Assembly: GCA_024641655.1 (NCBI GenBank)
Contig: JAHECR010000002.1
Location: 1 to 64,000, forward strand
DNA length: 64,000 bases
Origin: Acidimicrobiaceae bacterium
GTDB lineage: Bacteria > Actinomycetota > Acidimicrobiia > Acidimicrobiales > UBA8592
Direction of reading: 5' to 3'
Part shown: piece after piece, positions 33,802-42,744 of the stretch
Layout of the letters: each line of letters opens with the position of its first letter
Numbering within the stretch: the first letter of the stretch is position 1
Translations under genes and position numbers: made by a program
The notes under the pieces: model-generated
What the model was told of the DNA's origin: nothing
Databases searched by the model: none
The model's input: the letters and a program-made list of their open reading frames with translations, nothing else

Positions 33802-34331
33802 AGCCGGCCGCCGGGCTCGCGCTGCTGATCAGCCTCCTCTGCGTATTCGTGGGCTCCGACCCGGCGCAGGCCGAGACTGCGTCGCTGGACGAACTCGAGG
33901 TCGTGATCGCGCCGACGGACGCGTCGGTCGTGCTCGGCGACGTACTCGTCTGGCGGGTCGAGGTGACCAACACCGGCACGATTGCGTCACCACCGGCTGC
34001 GGTGCATCTCGACATCACCGACCCGGACGCCACGGCGTCGGTCGACCCCGAGGACTGGACTTCGACGTTGACGCGCCCGATCGAGGCGCTCGCGCCTCGC
34101 CAGACGATCACCCTCGAGTGGGAGGCCCAACCGATCAGTGTGGGCACGTTCACCGCCTATGCCGTGGTGGTCTCGAACGAGACGGCGACCTTGGCCGCAT
34201 CGGGCATCGCCCGAGTGCAGGTCAGCGATCAACGCACGCTCAACCCCGGTGGCATCCTGCCCGTCGCGCTCGGCGCACCCGCGATCGTCGGCGGGCTCCT
34301 CGGCTTCCGAGTCCGGCGGAACCGCTCTTGA
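33798..34331 (+). CDS. Secreted, membrane-anchored protein of the ABC operon (NEW3/DUF11-like beta domain)
   Basis: This 177-residue protein has an N-terminal signal peptide (residues 1-26, ending AQAE). An immunoglobulin-like beta domain follows ([20 protein letters not shown] near 48 and a repeated strand pattern), and then a C-terminal hydrophobic anchor [14 protein letters not shown] followed by RVRRNRS. This resembles the NEW3/CARDB-type domains seen beside bacterial ABC exporters. It overlaps the permease by four bases. It may act outside the membrane as an adaptor or stabiliser; its function is inference. Confidence 0.82.
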   Translation: MKPAAGLALLISLLCVFVGSDPAQAETASLDELEVVIAPTDASVVLGDVLVWRVEVTNTGTIASPPAAVHLDITDPDATASVDPEDWTSTLTRPIEALAPRQTITLEWEAQPISVGTFTAYAVVVSNETATLAASGIARVQVSDQRTLNPGGILPVALGAPAIVGGLLGFRVRRNRS

Positions 34332-34433
34332 CAGTCACGGGAATGCCCATCGGGAAGCGCGAAGCGTCCAGGCGGCGACCTTCTGGCGTGCGAGCCGCGA
34401 TCGCCTCGGGTAGTCCGCCCCGCCCGGGAAGCT

Positions 34434-34461
34434 TTCACAAATGCACAAAGTGGGCTAGGGT
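34434..34461 (+). promoter_or_regulatory. Candidate promoter for the small USP-like gene
   Basis: TTCACA (34434-34439) and TAGGGT (34456-34461) are 16 bases apart, a plausible sigma-70-type pair. The transcript would carry a leader of about 45 bases with a GAGGAGGC ribosome site before ATG 34514. Confidence 0.55.
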
Positions 34462-34513
34462 CCAGTGCCACACGAGCCATGCCGGTGGAGTGCCACCGGC
34501 ACGAGGAGGCAAC

Positions 34514-34936
34514 ATGCGCCACTATCTCGTGGTGGGCCACCGGACCCTCGGCGGCGCCCACCTCCTGGAGCACCTGCACCAGCTCCGAACCACCGACCCC
34601 TATTGCCGGTTCCACGTTCTCGTACCCGAACACCTGGGCGTGGGTTGGGCCGAGCACGAGATCCGGGCCGAAGCCCAGGTCCGTCTCGAAGAAATGCTCG
34701 ATCGCCTCGCATCGATGGGCATGGGCGCGACCGGCGAGGTCGGCGCGTCAGATCCGCTCCAGGCGATCGCCCGGGTCATCGCTCGCTCTGGCACAGACCA
34801 CTTCGCGGCGATCGTCTTGTCGACCCTCCCCCAAGGCCTCTCGCAGTGGTGGGACGTTCCGAGCGCAGTGCGCGCGGCGTTCCCCGACCTGCCGCTCCGT
34901 CACCTCGTCGCCGAGGTGGCCGCAAGCACCCGCTGA
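34514..34936 (+). CDS. Small universal-stress-like protein of unknown function
   Basis: This 140-residue cytosolic protein starts MRHYLVVGHRTLGGAHLLEH. It alternates helices and strands in a Rossmann/USP-like order: an initial strand LVVGH, HVLVPEHLGVGW near residue 38, then a helix-rich stretch and AAIVLSTLPQGLSQWW near 100. Many actinobacterial small USP-like proteins show this pattern, but the ATP-binding glycines of classical USPs are not evident. A GAGGAGGC site precedes the ATG. It is a single-gene unit. Confidence 0.72.
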   Translation: MRHYLVVGHRTLGGAHLLEHLHQLRTTDPYCRFHVLVPEHLGVGWAEHEIRAEAQVRLEEMLDRLASMGMGATGEVGASDPLQAIARVIARSGTDHFAAIVLSTLPQGLSQWWDVPSAVRAAFPDLPLRHLVAEVAASTR

Positions 34937-35160
34937 TCGGCAGGGGTCGCTCCCCCGCGGGTTGCACCCGCTCCGGTGCCCGGCACGTGCCCGGCACCGA
35001 TCGTCGATCGAGGCGGCCGAGGGCGACACGGCACGGTGACACCGGGGGTCGCCCGGTGTTACGTTGAGCGCACGGGCGGGCACGGTATGCGTCGCGACTC
35101 GCGCTGGGCGTGGTGCCTGCCCGCACCGACCGGCCGACCATCGTTCGAGGGAGCCAACTG
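34937..35160. other. Intergenic region with hairpin
   Basis: No gene was recognised. The perfect inverted repeat ACACCGGG (35039-35046)...CCCGGTGT (35052-35059) with a 5-base loop lies upstream of the next gene. A direct repeat GTGCCCGGCAC occurs twice in tandem near 34977-34998. Either might be a terminator or a regulatory site. Confidence 0.45.
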
Positions 35161-35604
35161 ATGGGCACCGATGCCGTAGCGAGGCTCGAGATCGCCGGAC
35201 CCGACGGGAGCAAGGTCGAGCGCGCCGGCACCGTCATCGAGGTGCTCGACAACGGCTACCTCGTGGTGGAATGGGACGACGGCCTCGAGTCGATGGTCAG
35301 TCCGTCCGGGAGCCACGTCGACGTCCACGGCGCAGAGAGCCCGCCAACCCACCTCGGCTGTCAGATCGACCTGCGAGTGTCACAATCGCGCCACGAATGC
35401 CGGGCAGTCGCCTGGATGGACGTGCCACGCGGCACCTTCATGGCCGTCGGCGTCGCCCATCGCCACCCCGACGACCCCCAGGTCCCGCTCATCGGTGAGG
35501 AGCTGGCCATCGCCCGCTGTCTCCAGACGCTCGCTGCGCAGCTCGAGACCGCAGCCGAAGCCGCCATCCGCCACCCCGGCGACGCGAAGCCGCACCTCCT
35601 CTGA
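35161..35604 (+). CDS. DUF1918-DUF1876 (dsRBD-fold) two-domain protein
   Basis: This 147-residue protein has an N-terminal DUF1918-like small beta domain (VERAGTVIEVLDNGYLVVEWDDGLESM, residues 18-45) and a C-terminal DUF1876 dsRBD-like domain (residues 63-145). The latter contains VAHRHPDDPQVPLIGEELAIARCL, a typical DUF1876 signature. Both domains occur separately in actinobacteria, and this fusion is seen in some. The start at 35161 is chosen because the protein begins with the DUF1918 beta strand. Function is unknown; a nucleic-acid or stress role is often suggested. Confidence 0.85.
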   Translation: MGTDAVARLEIAGPDGSKVERAGTVIEVLDNGYLVVEWDDGLESMVSPSGSHVDVHGAESPPTHLGCQIDLRVSQSRHECRAVAWMDVPRGTFMAVGVAHRHPDDPQVPLIGEELAIARCLQTLAAQLETAAEAAIRHPGDAKPHLL

Positions 35605-35643
35605 CGCTGCCGGCACCCAGGTGTGCCGTCGTGGCCTGGGGTG

Positions 35644-38600
35644 TCAGTCGACCGCCGCGAGCAGTTCGGCAAGTTCGCGGTCGCGCACCGCGCAGGCGAA
35701 CGCGACCGGGTTCCCGTCGCCGTGGTCGCCCGCGTCGAGAGCGGCAAGCGCCTTCTTCTGCGCGGCGTAGTCGAGGTTGACGATTCCGGCGCGACTCTGG
35801 AGCATCCGCCAGCCTCGTCGGCGCTCGATGCAGAACAGCACCATCTGGCGGGACAAGGCGATGGTGGTGACCGCGCCGTCGTCTTCTTCGATCTCGGTGT
35901 ACACGCCGAAGTCGGGCACGAACGACCGATGCGTCGGGTCGAAGCTCCGCCGCTCGATGACGTCGTCCTGGGTGACCATCGTCAGCATGTCGTACAGCTC
36001 GATGAGGCCGTCGCTGGACTTCACCGGGCGCCAATGGCGCCGGAACCGAGCCTCGGTGACCGCCCAGTGCGGTGGCATGTACTGGTAGTGGCGCCCGGTG
36101 GACTTCGACGTCTTCTGGTACCAGTCACGGTTCACGTTGGGGTTGCCGCCGAGGTCCAGCGCGTCCTGGTACGACTCGCCCGCCGACGGCGAGAACACGA
36201 ACTGGGGCATCCCGCGGCAGTCACGGATCCTGGTGGCCTGCTGGGTCGACATGTCATCGGCGACGCCGTGCTCGGGTTGGCAGGTCGTGAAGCACTGGAA
36301 GAACGACGTACCGCGATACTCGAGACCGTTGAGGATCGCCTTGTAGAACTGGGCGGTGTTCGCCGCCGAGACCTGGGCGACGAAGGGCGAGCCGTGGCCA
36401 CCCATGAACGTCTCGGCAACCCCCTTCTTCTCGGTGAGCTTGCCCTGGGACGCGTGGCCGAACTGGTTCATGTCCCCACCACCGGGCATCGGGGTGGAGT
36501 CGGAGTTCTGACCGCCGGTGTTGGAGTACACCTGGGTGTCGAGCATCAACAAGTTGACGTTCGGGCGGTTCTGGAGCACGACCTTCGACACGTTCTGGAA
36601 GCCGATGTCGCCCATACCGCCGTCACCGCCGACACACCACACCTTCGGCAGCTCCCGGACTTCCCGGGCCGTCAGGTCGGCGTCGGTCATGTGCGTGTAC
36701 ATGTCGTAGTCCGCCGGGGTCACCACGTCGGTGTCCCGACCGAGCACCGCGTCGGCGAGGCGCTCGGGGATCACCGATCGCCGGGTGTGGGTGAGGATGA
36801 ACCCCTCACCCATCAGCCAGGAGATCGTGGCGCCGTCCTGGAACAGGGAGTTCATCCACGGGTACGGGTGGGGGTTGTTGACCGGCGTCGAGCCGTAGAC
36901 CGTGTTGCAGCCGGTATGGGCGCCCATCGCCATCACCGACATGCCGTTTCCGATCGTGCCGTCCACGGCCTGCAGGTCGCGATGGTTGAAGGCATCGTTG
37001 CGCAGCACCTCGGCGACGGCATCGACGAGCTCGGCATTGGTGATCTTGCCGTGGGCGTCCAGGCGAGCATCGGTGTCGGCTTCGTTGTCGCCACCGAGCC
37101 CCATCAGGAGGTGCGCGACCGAGCGACGGAACAGCGCGTGACCTTCGGGGTCGGCTTCGGCGAGAGCTTCCAGGCGGGCAACGCCCTCTTCCTGCAGCCG
37201 CTGGGCTTTCGCAGCCAGACGCTCGGCCTTCGCGTGGTACATCGGGCGCATGTACGACTCGGTGAGCGACGCGATGGCATGGAGTGCGGTCTTCTCGCCG
37301 CATCCCGCACATGCTCCGTCGCCGCTGACGAGCGCTTCGTACTGGCTGCGGAGCATGAGATGGTTCTTGAGCTGCGCGGCATGGGACTGCTCGGGGTGTT
37401 CCGGGTCGAAGCGACCGAGGAACTTCGACGGGGTGTCGGCGAGCATCCTCAGGAAGTTGGTGCCGCTCACGTGGTCGGCGTTGAGCTCGGCACTCTCCTC
37501 GGCCATGTAGAGCGCCTCGTGCTCGCCGCACTCGACCACGCACTCGCCGCAGCCCTTGCAGAGGTCCGAGACCATGATCGAGAAGATGCCACCGCTGCCG
37601 GCTTCCTTGCGCTCGAGCTGGCGGAACACCGACGGCGTCTTGTAGTAGGCGAAGGGAACACGTTCGAACAGCTCGAGGAACTGGGCACGAGCGCGGGCGC
37701 CGATCGACGGGGTGGCCTCCAACGCGTCCTTCAGCAAGGTGCCGAAGGGCCGGGCCTCCTTCGCCTCGATCGCGTCGCTCATCTGGGCGCGCACGGTGGC
37801 GTCGATCGCAGGAATGGCGCCGATGACCGCCGCCCGCTCGCCAGGGTCGGAGACGTAGGCGTTGGCTGCGGTGCGCAGAATCGTGTCGATGTCCTGTGCC
37901 GTGTTGGGGAGCGCGGTGTCGGGGCACGCCGTGATGCAGTCGAGACACTGGGTGCAGTTCTCGGCGATCCACACCGGTGTCTGGCGACGGGCCCCGTACT
38001 TGCTGGCCGTGGCGCCGGTCGCCGCGGGCATCATGGCCACCGAAGCCAGTGCCGACGCCGGCTGGTAGTACCCGAGACCGGCGCGGAACTCGGCGTCGAA
38101 TGTCGCCGTGCGGGCGAGGGGCATCCGAACCGGTTGGGCGACCGGTAGCGGGGCGGTCTGCGCGGGTACCGGGCCGCAGGTGTCACACGCCACGAGCGCT
38201 GGATGACGCATCGACGAGGTGTCGGCAGCATCGATGGGCCCGTGGGCGACAGGGCGAACCCGGTCGTACCCGTCGGTCATGACCACCATGTTCGACTCGA
38301 CGACGGCATCGCCGAAACGGCCGAACTTCTTCACGTACTGGGCCCGGACGAGCGCTCGATACTGCTCATCGGTGACGCCGTACTCCTCGAGGATGCCCGA
38401 CACACGGAAGAACGCGCCCAGGAACGCGTTGCCCTGCATGCGCAGTTGGAGGTCCTCGCGATCGGTGGCGGCCTTCGCGATCGCGAAACCCGACAGCGTG
38501 TACACCTTGATGTCGCGGTCGATGATCTCACGCCGGCGCTCGATCGGGATCCGCTCCCAGAAGCGCTCGGGCTCCTCGTCGGACTCGATAACGAAGGTGC

Positions 38601-40332
38601 CGCCGTGGTTGATGCCGTCGAGCGGGTTCGAGTGGGTGAACGCCTTGGGGTCACAGCACAGCACCACGTCGACGTGGCGAAGATCACAGTTGACCCGGAT
38701 GCGCTCGGGTGCCGCGACCAGGAAGTACTGCGTCGGCGCACCCTTCTTCTCCGACCCGTACTTGGGGTTGGCCGACACGTGCACGACCTCGGCGATGCGT
38801 CCGAATTCGTCGAGCCGGCCGCTCTGGCGGGCGACGTCGTCGCCGATCTCGCCGATGATCTCGCTGAGGTTCTTGCCCGTGGTGATCATGCCCCATCCGC
38901 CGATGGAGTGGAACCGCACGGCGATGGCCCCCTCCGGCAGCAACGACGGGGTCCGCTCGGAGGTCACCGCGAAGGGGTGGTCGATCCCGAGGACGAAGTT
39001 CCGCACACCGTCGTGGGGTCCACGACGGTCCTGGCGGACAACCTGCCCGACGGTGAACTCGTAGGCGCCGAGTGCGTGCTCGGGCCGAAAATCTCGCGAG
39101 CCCAGGCCGTAGACGCCCGAGTACACGAGTGGGATCTCGTGGGGCTCGAGCACGGCGACATCGCCGGCGGGATGTTCGCGACCGACCTCGACACCTTTGT
39201 TGATGCACGCGCGGATCTCGCGGGTGATGGCGTTGTCGCCCGAGAGCGTGTCGTCGTTACGTTCGAGCACGATGACGGTCTTCTTGCCGCGCAGCGCTTC
39301 GACCAGCTCGGCTTCGGGGAACGGCCGGATCACGTTGATGTGGATGGAGCCGACCCTGGCGCCGTCGTTGTCTCGGAGATAGTCGACCGCAGCTTCGATG
39401 TTCTCGGCAGCGGAGCCCAGCGACACGAACACCGTGTCGGCATCGTCGCAGCGATACTGGCTGAGCATCCCGTAGTAGCGACCGGTGAGGCGACCGAACT
39501 CTTCGTAGGCCTCCTCGAGGAACCCGTGGATGTACTGGCCGAAGTTGTTGCGACGGGCGACCACCCCGTTCATGTAGTGCTCCTGGTTCTGAACCGGCCC
39601 GAGGAGCATGGGGTTCTTGAGATCGATCATGCGCGGCACGCGTCGACGGGTCGGGCCGAACAACTCGCTCTGGGCGGGCGTCGGGCTGTCGATGATGTCG
39701 TCGTAGGCGCCGAGGAACTGGCGGATGAGCTCCGATTCGTGGCGGAAGAAAGTCCGCTCGAGGTGCGACGTGAGGAAACCGTCCTGGACGTTGATGGCCG
39801 GATTGAGGGAGAGCTCGGCCACTCGGCGGGCGATGAGTGCCTGGTCGGCGGCCTGTTGCGCATCCTTTGCGAACAGGATCGTCCAGCCGGTGTCGAGCAC
39901 TGCGTAGACGTCGTCGTGGCCACAGTGCACGTTCAGCGCGTGCTTGGTGAGGGCGCGCGCTGCGACCTCGACCACCAGCGTCGAGAGCTTGCCCGGCGCG
40001 TGGTAGTACTGCTCGAGTCCGTAGACGAGGCCTTGTCCCGAGGTGAAGTTGACGACGCGTCGACCGGTGAGCGACAACGCGATGGCCCCGCCCTGAGCGG
40101 AGTGCTCGCCTTCGGTCTCGATGGCGATCTTCGAGTTGCCGTACACGTCGAGCTGGCCCTCGGCGTAGGCCAGCTGGTAGTTCTCGCCCATCTCGGTGGA
40201 CGGGGTGATCGGATAGAAGACGCCACCTTGGGTGATCCGCGCCTCGGTGTGGTAGGCGACGAGCTGGTTGCCGTTCGTCGTGATGCGCGTCCCCGGGAAG
40301 GGGGGCTTGGTGTCCGACGTCGCTTCCTGCAC
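35644..40332 (-). CDS. nifJ: Pyruvate:ferredoxin (flavodoxin) oxidoreductase, long form
   Basis: This 1562-residue single-chain 2-oxoacid oxidoreductase is well above the usual 1170-1200 residues. The order is an alpha domain (YPITPSTEMGENY near residue 36), a middle domain, a gamma-type domain (HSIGGWGMITTGKN near 480), two 4Fe-4S motifs CTQCLDCITACP and CKGCGECVVECG, then the TPP beta domain with CAGCGEKTALHA, GGDGGMGDIGFQNV and YSNTGGQNSDSTPMPGG. It oxidises pyruvate plus CoA to acetyl-CoA, CO2 and reduced ferredoxin. GTG 40332 follows an ideal GAGGAGG site; an upstream ATG at 40383 overlaps the DpaL stop. Confidence 0.93.
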   Translation of the reverse strand: MQEATSDTKPPFPGTRITTNGNQLVAYHTEARITQGGVFYPITPSTEMGENYQLAYAEGQLDVYGNSKIAIETEGEHSAQGGAIALSLTGRRVVNFTSGQGLVYGLEQYYHAPGKLSTLVVEVAARALTKHALNVHCGHDDVYAVLDTGWTILFAKDAQQAADQALIARRVAELSLNPAINVQDGFLTSHLERTFFRHESELIRQFLGAYDDIIDSPTPAQSELFGPTRRRVPRMIDLKNPMLLGPVQNQEHYMNGVVARRNNFGQYIHGFLEEAYEEFGRLTGRYYGMLSQYRCDDADTVFVSLGSAAENIEAAVDYLRDNDGARVGSIHINVIRPFPEAELVEALRGKKTVIVLERNDDTLSGDNAITREIRACINKGVEVGREHPAGDVAVLEPHEIPLVYSGVYGLGSRDFRPEHALGAYEFTVGQVVRQDRRGPHDGVRNFVLGIDHPFAVTSERTPSLLPEGAIAVRFHSIGGWGMITTGKNLSEIIGEIGDDVARQSGRLDEFGRIAEVVHVSANPKYGSEKKGAPTQYFLVAAPERIRVNCDLRHVDVVLCCDPKAFTHSNPLDGINHGGTFVIESDEEPERFWERIPIERRREIIDRDIKVYTLSGFAIAKAATDREDLQLRMQGNAFLGAFFRVSGILEEYGVTDEQYRALVRAQYVKKFGRFGDAVVESNMVVMTDGYDRVRPVAHGPIDAADTSSMRHPALVACDTCGPVPAQTAPLPVAQPVRMPLARTATFDAEFRAGLGYYQPASALASVAMMPAATGATASKYGARRQTPVWIAENCTQCLDCITACPDTALPNTAQDIDTILRTAANAYVSDPGERAAVIGAIPAIDATVRAQMSDAIEAKEARPFGTLLKDALEATPSIGARARAQFLELFERVPFAYYKTPSVFRQLERKEAGSGGIFSIMVSDLCKGCGECVVECGEHEALYMAEESAELNADHVSGTNFLRMLADTPSKFLGRFDPEHPEQSHAAQLKNHLMLRSQYEALVSGDGACAGCGEKTALHAIASLTESYMRPMYHAKAERLAAKAQRLQEEGVARLEALAEADPEGHALFRRSVAHLLMGLGGDNEADTDARLDAHGKITNAELVDAVAEVLRNDAFNHRDLQAVDGTIGNGMSVMAMGAHTGCNTVYGSTPVNNPHPYPWMNSLFQDGATISWLMGEGFILTHTRRSVIPERLADAVLGRDTDVVTPADYDMYTHMTDADLTAREVRELPKVWCVGGDGGMGDIGFQNVSKVVLQNRPNVNLLMLDTQVYSNTGGQNSDSTPMPGGGDMNQFGHASQGKLTEKKGVAETFMGGHGSPFVAQVSAANTAQFYKAILNGLEYRGTSFFQCFTTCQPEHGVADDMSTQQATRIRDCRGMPQFVFSPSAGESYQDALDLGGNPNVNRDWYQKTSKSTGRHYQYMPPHWAVTEARFRRHWRPVKSSDGLIELYDMLTMVTQDDVIERRSFDPTHRSFVPDFGVYTEIEEDDGAVTTIALSRQMVLFCIERRRGWRMLQSRAGIVNLDYAAQKKALAALDAGDHGDGNPVAFACAVRDRELAELLAAVD

Positions 40333-40379
40333 GTTGCCTCCTCGGGTTTCGCTCACTGCCTCCACTGTGCCACCTTCGC

Positions 40380-41546
40380 TCATCGCATGGCGGTTAGGAC
40401 CCGACCGACGGTCTCGTGACGACGGCCGACGATGCGTTCGTACGCCGCGGGGTCGGTCGCTCCTTCGGTGACGATGACGAGAGCGGTCTTCTCGGACAGA
40501 GCGGACAGCGACGCCCGCGCGTCGGGATCGACCAACAGCGCCTGCAGCCCTGCGAGCGAGGCGCCACCGGTCTCGCCGGCGACAACGGCTGCGTCGGCGA
40601 GCTCGCGCATGGCGAGACGCGCGGCGTCGTCGTCGACGGCGACGAACCAGTCGATGCCCGATGCGAGCCGTGGCCACGCGATCATCGACGGGCGCCCACA
40701 GTTGAGACCGACCATGATCGAGCGGTGCGGGCCCGGCACGTGGGTGATCGTCCCCGCCAGCGCCGAGGCCTCGACACAGTTGGCGTCGAGCGGTTCGACA
40801 CCCGCGATCACCGGCGACGGCCCACCACAGCGGTAGTGACTGACGGCCGCGGCCATGAATGCGCCCACGCCCATGGGCACCACCACCAGATCGGGCTGGG
40901 CGAGGCCGCTCGCGTCGAGCGCATCGTCGATCTCGTGGAAGATTGTCGAGTAACCCTCGATGACCTGGGCTGGGATCGTCTCGTAGCCGGGCCAGGACGT
41001 GTCGGACACGACCAGGCAGCGGTCCCCAGCCTGCTCGGCCGAGCGCGCCACCGCGTCGTCGTAGTCTCCGTCGACGACCGTGACGACGGCACCCTCACGT
41101 TGCATCGCCTCAATCCGGGGCGATGCCATCCCGGCGGGGACGAAGATGCGAGCCTGGAAGCCGAGCAGACGAGCCATGAACGCGACGGCCCGCCCGTGGT
41201 TCCCGTCGGTGGCGGTGGCGAGGGTGAACGGTCGCAAGTGGGCGAGGTTCGCCGCGAGCTCGTTGATGTTCCCCCACGGTTCGGGTTCGTACCCGAGGTG
41301 GGCACAGATCGCCCGATAGGTCGCCCACGAGGCACCGAGGATCTTGAACGACGGCAACCCGAGCCGGCGGGTCTCGGCCTTGACGAGGATCCGGCCGATC
41401 CCGAGTCGCTCAGCCAGGTCTGGCGCGTCGAGCAGCAGCGTGGGCGAATAGGCCGGCATCCGATGGTGAAACTCGCCCACGGCCACCGGCGGCACCGGCC
41501 ATCGACGGTCGTCCCGCAACGGGTTGGGCGTGACACGAGCGGTCAT
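40380..41546 (-). CDS. dpaL: Diaminopropionate ammonia-lyase family PLP enzyme
   Basis: This 388-residue fold-type II PLP enzyme has the Schiff-base Lys in GLPSFKILGASWA near residue 68. ATATDGNHGRAVAF near 108 and VVSDTSWPGYETIP near 177 match the two catalytic Asp regions of E. coli DpaL. A GETGGASLAGLQAL phosphate-loop-like segment is near 337. The family turns 2,3-diaminopropionate (either isomer) into pyruvate and ammonia; some members act on serine or threonine. It overlaps both the methyltransferase and the possible PFOR ATG. Pyruvate made here could feed PFOR directly, which is inference. Confidence 0.85.
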   Translation of the reverse strand: MTARVTPNPLRDDRRWPVPPVAVGEFHHRMPAYSPTLLLDAPDLAERLGIGRILVKAETRRLGLPSFKILGASWATYRAICAHLGYEPEPWGNINELAANLAHLRPFTLATATDGNHGRAVAFMARLLGFQARIFVPAGMASPRIEAMQREGAVVTVVDGDYDDAVARSAEQAGDRCLVVSDTSWPGYETIPAQVIEGYSTIFHEIDDALDASGLAQPDLVVVPMGVGAFMAAAVSHYRCGGPSPVIAGVEPLDANCVEASALAGTITHVPGPHRSIMVGLNCGRPSMIAWPRLASGIDWFVAVDDDAARLAMRELADAAVVAGETGGASLAGLQALLVDPDARASLSALSEKTALVIVTEGATDPAAYERIVGRRHETVGRVLTAMR

Positions 41547-42286
41547 GTGGCCTCCTGCGGCCGGGGCTCACCGCCGACCCTACCCGCCGGCCTCGACGAA
41601 GTGTCCACGTCCACCCGGGGCCCCATCCGATGGCGGGGGCCGTCGCCGGGGGCGTCGCTCAGGAAGGTGAACAGCACCGCGTCAGGGTCATAGGGCGCGC
41701 CATCCCCGACCAGTTCGTGGACCCCTGCGCCGTAGCGGGCCTCAGGGTCGGTGGGGCCGAAGGCCCTCTGGAGGAAGCCCGCCGCCTCGAACGCAGCTCG
41801 CAGATGATCACTCTGCTGCGGGTCCCGGGTCCACACGACCCGAGCGCCGGGCGCACACAGCGCCGGGAGCTGGGCGATGAAACGGAGCTGGTCATCTCGT
41901 TCGAGATGGCCGAAGATCCCGCAGGCCACGACGATGTGGGCCGGCACGTGATCCCGGTAGACCGACGCCCGTGATGCGTCGGCGGCGACTACCTGTACAC
42001 CTGGCGCACCCGATTCCATCGTCGTTTGTCGAGCTGCGGCGACGTTTCGCTCGTCTCGCTCGACGAGCAACGCCCGGACGTCGGGTGCTCTCGGGTGCCG
42101 GGGAACGACGCCGAGCACGTCATGACCCTGGCCGGCGCACATACTGACCAGACGGATCGGCCCCGGCGCCGCAGCGCGCAGCGCGTCGTCGAGATGCCCT
42201 CGCACGTGTCGGAGCCGCGCGGCGAGCGGATCGCGCGGATCGCCGTACCGGTCGTGCCACTCGAACCAGCCGGACGGAACCGTCAT
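41543..42286 (-). CDS. Class I SAM-dependent methyltransferase-like protein
   Basis: This 247-residue protein has a Rossmann core: LVSMCAGQGHDVLGV near residue 46 (motif I variant), LLVERDERNVAAARQ near 73 (motif II), VVAADASRASVY near 98 and an IVVACGIFGHLERDD segment. The C-terminus (residues 215-247) is Arg/Gly-rich and disordered. TACGCT 6 bases before the ATG suggests a leaderless mRNA, making this the first gene of the MT-DpaL-PFOR unit. It ends in an ATGA overlap with dpaL. The methyl acceptor is unknown; a non-methylating SAM-fold role is also possible. Confidence 0.82.
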   Translation of the reverse strand: MTVPSGWFEWHDRYGDPRDPLAARLRHVRGHLDDALRAAAPGPIRLVSMCAGQGHDVLGVVPRHPRAPDVRALLVERDERNVAAARQTTMESGAPGVQVVAADASRASVYRDHVPAHIVVACGIFGHLERDDQLRFIAQLPALCAPGARVVWTRDPQQSDHLRAAFEAAGFLQRAFGPTDPEARYGAGVHELVGDGAPYDPDAVLFTFLSDAPGDGPRHRMGPRVDVDTSSRPAGRVGGEPRPQEAT

Positions 42287-42292
42287 GACCGC

Positions 42293-42298
42293 AGCGTA
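42293..42298 (-). promoter_or_regulatory. -10 element of the methyltransferase-dpaL-PFOR operon
   Basis: TACGCT on the minus strand lies 6 bases before ATG 42286. It implies a leaderless operon transcript and is placed divergently to TAGCGT at 42334. Confidence 0.55.
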
Positions 42299-42333
42299 GG
42301 TCAGCGCCGCAGATCGGTGCCGCGAAGAAGGCG

Positions 42334-42339
42334 TAGCGT
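42334..42339 (+). promoter_or_regulatory. -10 element for a leaderless transcript (small gene at 42347)
   Basis: TAGCGT ends 7 bases before ATG 42347. No Shine-Dalgarno sequence is present. Confidence 0.55.
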
Positions 42340-42346
42340 GGCGACC

Positions 42347-42712
42347 ATGCGCACCCCCATCGCGATCACCTCATGGATGCGACCGTTACTCCTGCTCACG
42401 GGCGCCACGGCGTCGACGTCGTTCGTCGAGCTGACCGAAGGCACGGCCACCGTGCAGCTCGGCGTGGCGTTCCGAGCCACGTTCCCGGTATCGGCCGCGG
42501 CTCGCGCGTCGCGTTGGGAGGGCCGCGCCCCGTTCAGCATCGGCGCGCACGGATGGCGCGGCCGATGGCTGGTGAACGGGGCGCGACGCCCCCTGGTGGT
42601 CATCGATCTCGATCCGGGCCAGCGCGCCCGCGTCCTCGGGGTCCCCGTGAGGTTGTCCCAGCTCGTCGTCAGCGTCGAGGACCCCGATGCACTGGTCGAC
42701 GAACTGGTCTGA
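42347..42712 (+). CDS. Small conserved-looking protein of unknown function
   Basis: This 121-residue protein has a central GRWLVNGARRPLVVIDLD segment near residue 65 and a following GQRARVLGVPVRLSQLVVSVEDPDALV, a beta-rich pattern seen in uncharacterised actinobacterial proteins. There is no signal peptide; a short hydrophobic SWMRPLLLLTGA lies at the N-terminus. It is divergent from the methyltransferase gene with the two -10 elements back to back. Function is unknown. Confidence 0.7.
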   Translation: MRTPIAITSWMRPLLLLTGATASTSFVELTEGTATVQLGVAFRATFPVSAAARASRWEGRAPFSIGAHGWRGRWLVNGARRPLVVIDLDPGQRARVLGVPVRLSQLVVSVEDPDALVDELV

Positions 42713-42744
42713 GACCGCGTGGACCACACGAGGTCTGGGTCGGC

